The position numbers and the translations under genes are program-made. The notes under the pieces were generated by a model that saw only the letters and a list, made by a program, of their open reading frames with translations, made no database searches and was not told where the DNA came from. From assembly GCF_051235805.1 (NCBI RefSeq), contig NZ_JBPNXV010000001.1:1426001-1490000 (forward strand): a DNA stretch of 64,000 nt, in the 5' to 3' direction. This document shows, in pieces, positions 61,871-64,000 of the stretch; position 1 is the stretch's first letter, and each line of letters begins with the position of its first letter. This stretch comes from Pseudothermotoga_B sp051235805 (GTDB lineage Bacteria; Thermotogota; Thermotogae; Thermotogales; DSM-5069).

Positions 61871-62976
61871 AGCATCGAGCGCTTTGGCGACTATGTTCAA
61901 TGCTCCCACCCTGTCAGCATCTGACTGGTAGCCACATTTTGTGCATTTGAACCAGCCCTGTGTCTTTCGATTGTACCTGGAAACATTCCTACATTTTGGG
62001 CAGGTTCTGGAAGTTTCCTTGGGGTCGACGTAGATTACTGGTATTCCAGCAAAAGCAGCTTTGTACTCGATGAATGAAGCTAACTCTCGAAAATTCCAAC
62101 CCGACATCATACGGTTGAATTTCTTGGAACCTTTAACTCGTTCACGGATTCCACGCAAGTTCTCCAAAGCAATGGCTTTACTTTCGGCTTTTGCAATTCC
62201 TACAATACGTTTGGAGATACAGTGGTTGATATACTGCATCCACCTGCGCTCATGCCCTGCTTCCTTTTTAACACGAGCAAGCCGACCTGCTTTTTGGAGT
62301 GCTTTGCGTCGCTCTGCCCAACGTTCTTTTCGCCACCTGATTTGACGACCATTGAAGAACACGTTGTTGGACAATACGGCAAGCTTTACTATGCCAAAAT
62401 CGACCCCAATTATACCGCCTGGCTCTTCCATATGTGTTTCATAAATCAGTGATACAGAGACGTACCACTCACCTTTTTGTTTTGCCATATCTCCATGGAT
62501 CCTTGACGGCAGGAACCTCCTGCCAGGTCCTGAAGCTTTTTAACGTGGTATGCAGAAGCAAAGAAAGGTACAGTTATCTGACTTCTGCCTGAGGAAACTG
62601 GAAATTTGATGACCCACGTGCCAGAAGGAAGCTGGTCAAGTGAGTAGCAATCCTGTCGCACCATTACCGGAACCGCTTTTTTGAAATCAGGAAAGCTGGC
62701 TTTTTTGCCCTTTTTCTTTTGAGAAATGTAAGATCGGTAGACAGACAGTGCTTTAAGCATAGCACATTGGAGCGTAGCTCGGTTGAGATCGAACAGTTTG
62801 CATGCCTCTTTGTAGGTCGCTCGGTTCAAATGTGCCCGACTAGTAGTCTTTATTTTTTCAGCCTGCTCCAAGAACCAAGAGCAAGCTTAATGATACGTGT
62901 CCAGCATACGTACCAGCTTCTCAAGCTTGCCTTTATTAGGAGGTAGAAGCTTTATTTTGATAGCTACTGTCTGCAC
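61742..62976 (-). pseudogene. tnpB: tnpB (RNA-guided nuclease family), inactivated by nonsense codon and frameshift
   Basis: The intact gene would start at GTG 62976 behind GGAGGAG and read QTVAIKIKLLPPNKGKLEKL. An in-frame TAA at 62887-62889 follows DTYH, where ACSWFLEQAEKI continues the protein. Later, near 62475-62485, the frame shifts by -1 (IWQNKK to GEWYVSVSL). The C-terminal half has the RuvC-like parts: first Asp in GGIIGVDFGIVKLA, Glu in ALENLRG, zinc ribbon CPKC...CTKC and the last Asp in SDADRVGALN. Catalytic residues remain, but two lesions break the gene. Confidence 0.85.
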
Positions 62977-63111
62977 CTAACATCTCCTCCGGTTTGCTTA
63001 AATCATAGCACAAACGGGAAGAAATTAAACCACCATTCATCATTCGATTGAAATCGAAGGCATTCTGGCGGAAGTTTTGTAAAATACTCTATAGGGAAAG
63101 GAGCATCTCAT

Positions 63112-64000
63112 GTGAAAATAGCTGTATTACTCGGTGGAGTATCACGTGAAAGACCGATATCGTTGAAGAGTGGAGAAAATGTGCTCAAAGCGCTGAGAAA
63201 ACTCGGTCATGAAGCAGTTGCAGTTGATGTGAACGGAGATTTTCTTCAGATTGCCCCAGAGCTCAAGAAATTCGATCTCGTTTTCAATGCCCTTCATGGG
63301 CAGTTTGGAGAAGATGGCGTGATCCAGGCCATTCTTGATTGGCTTGGCATAAAGTATACAGGATCAAAGGTGCTTTCGAGCGCTATTTGTTTCGACAAAG
63401 TCATGACATATCGCACTTTGAATGGCGCCGTTGAATATCCCGAGTACACTCTCACAACTACACCCCTTAGAGAATCACCCTTTGGCTATCCGTGTGTCGT
63501 CAAACCCAGGAGAGAAGGTTCAAGTATAGGTGTCCACATATGCGATGATGGAGAAGAACTTTACCAAGCATTATTTGAAGAGCTCTCGAGATACGGAGAA
63601 ATGATAGTGCAGAGATATATACAGGGCAGGGAATTGACTGTTTCCATACTGGAGATGGATGGAAAACCACAGGTATTACCAATTCTCGAACTGAAGCCGA
63701 AAAGGAGATTTTACGATTACATTGCAAAGTACACCCCACAGATGACAGAGTTTATCCTACCGGCACCTTTGTCCAAGCAAGAAGAAGATCGGGTGACAAA
63801 GTCTGCACTCAAGGCATATGAAATGTGTGAATGCGAAGGATTCGCCAGAGTTGATGGCATACTCAAGGACAACGTTTTCTACGTGCTTGAACTGAACACC
63901 ATACCAGGTCTCACAGATCTGAGTGATCTTCCGGCTTCTGCAAAGGCAGCAGGGATGAATTTTGAAGAACTGATAGATGTTATAATTCGCACGGTGGTGA
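63112..64000 (+). CDS. ddl: D-alanine--D-alanine ligase (3' end cut by the window)
   Basis: An open frame from GTG 63112 (AAAGGAG upstream) to the window end, 296 codons with no stop. It begins MKIAVLLGGVSRERPISLKS, the Ddl N-terminal motif, and includes NALHGQFGEDGVIQAIL, the ATP-grasp PCVVKPRREGSSIGV and the C-terminal YVLELNTIPGLTDLSDLP. It joins two D-alanines for peptidoglycan synthesis. Related enzymes are about 300 residues, so only a few residues are missing. A weak TAAAAT near 63080 may be its -10; the interval 63001-63111 holds no other gene. Confidence 0.93.
   Translation, partial: MKIAVLLGGVSRERPISLKSGENVLKALRKLGHEAVAVDVNGDFLQIAPELKKFDLVFNALHGQFGEDGVIQAILDWLGIKYTGSKVLSSAICFDKVMTYRTLNGAVEYPEYTLTTTPLRESPFGYPCVVKPRREGSSIGVHICDDGEELYQALFEELSRYGEMIVQRYIQGRELTVSILEMDGKPQVLPILELKPKRRFYDYIAKYTPQMTEFILPAPLSKQEEDRVTKSALKAYEMCECEGFARVDGILKDNVFYVLELNTIPGLTDLSDLPASAKAAGMNFEELIDVIIRTVV

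Larger units (their letters stand above)
61720..62990 (-). mobile_element. IS200/IS605-family (IS1341-like) element without tnpA
   Basis: The element carries a decayed tnpB and no tnpA. Its right end on the minus strand has the palindromic hairpin CCTCCTAATTAATTAGGAGG (61730-61749) followed by AGGATGTCAC, a usual terminal sequence, with the boundary at 61720. The left end lies just upstream of the tnpB ribosome site, but its exact position is unknown. Target-site duplications are not expected in this family. Confidence 0.7.

Noticed and set aside
1..64000. CRISPR arrays, rRNA genes, phage modules or defence islands
   Set aside because: No regularly spaced direct repeats, rRNA sequence, phage structural genes or recognised defence operons were seen; the DUF4143 ATPase stands alone.

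Overview
This window is chromosomal DNA from a thermophilic anaerobe of the Thermotogae, most like a Pseudothermotoga or Thermotoga species. That is inferred from gene content and order: a NusA without the C-terminal repeats, a truncated ComEC, an archaeal-type phosphoglycerate mutase, a DUF4438 protein of the T. maritima type, many sugar ABC genes, and frequent GTG and TTG starts behind strong GGAGGTGA-like ribosome sites. Gene density is very high, and short overlaps between genes are common.

Layout. 1-9.5 kb: the end of apgM, comEC, a Fur regulator, nusA-rimP with tRNA-Ser(GGA), a chemotaxis receptor, an endonuclease III-like glycosylase, a DUF4438 protein, a lipoprotein and a small envelope protein. 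9.6-13.9 kb: hom-thrC-thrB, divergent from a branched-chain aminotransferase with back-to-back promoters. 14-18 kb: a DUF4143 ATPase and a PAS/GAF/HD-GYP protein. 18-30 kb: two carbohydrate-type ABC systems. The first has a binding protein, two permeases, an isoaspartyl dipeptidase and the only ATPase. The second has a binding protein, two permeases and a DUF1343 (NamZ-like) exo-muramidase. A broken TIM-barrel gene, a probable IS605-type right-end remnant and a DUF362 ferredoxin protein lie between them. 30-38.5 kb: a Mut7-C protein, a GAF/PAS histidine kinase with a receiver-only regulator, ileS, pilT and prfA. 38.5-43.7 kb (minus strand): tRNA-Arg(CCG), mreB and the flagellar rod/ring genes flgF-flgG-flgA-flgH-flgI-flgJ. 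43.7-47.3 kb: ruvX and recJ. 47.4-58.8 kb: argG-argH-argC-argJ-argB-argD-carA-carB. 58.8-61.7 kb: a small metal-binding HMA protein, DUF1858 and DUF438 proteins, tRNA-Glu(CTC) and a transglycosylase-like lipoprotein. 61.7-63 kb: a decayed tnpB element. The window ends inside ddl.

The most striking feature is the roughly 210-base leader of the arginine operon (58561-58774). It has a good promoter, a 31-codon reading frame with Arg-Arg...Arg codons (AGA CGG ... CGG), and three mutually exclusive RNA structures: a 12-bp hairpin over the Arg codons, a 12-bp antiterminator with one bulge, and a perfect 12-bp terminator with a U-tract just before argG. The layout matches ribosome-mediated attenuation by arginine supply and would control all eight genes of arginine and carbamoyl-phosphate synthesis. 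I know of no described bacterial system of this kind, but that is recall, not a search.

Other points worth attention are two tnpB remnants at different stages of decay, a possible muropeptide-scavenging role for the two ABC clusters sharing one ATPase, a glycosylase lacking the endonuclease III lysine, and a RuvX with an extra C-terminal domain.
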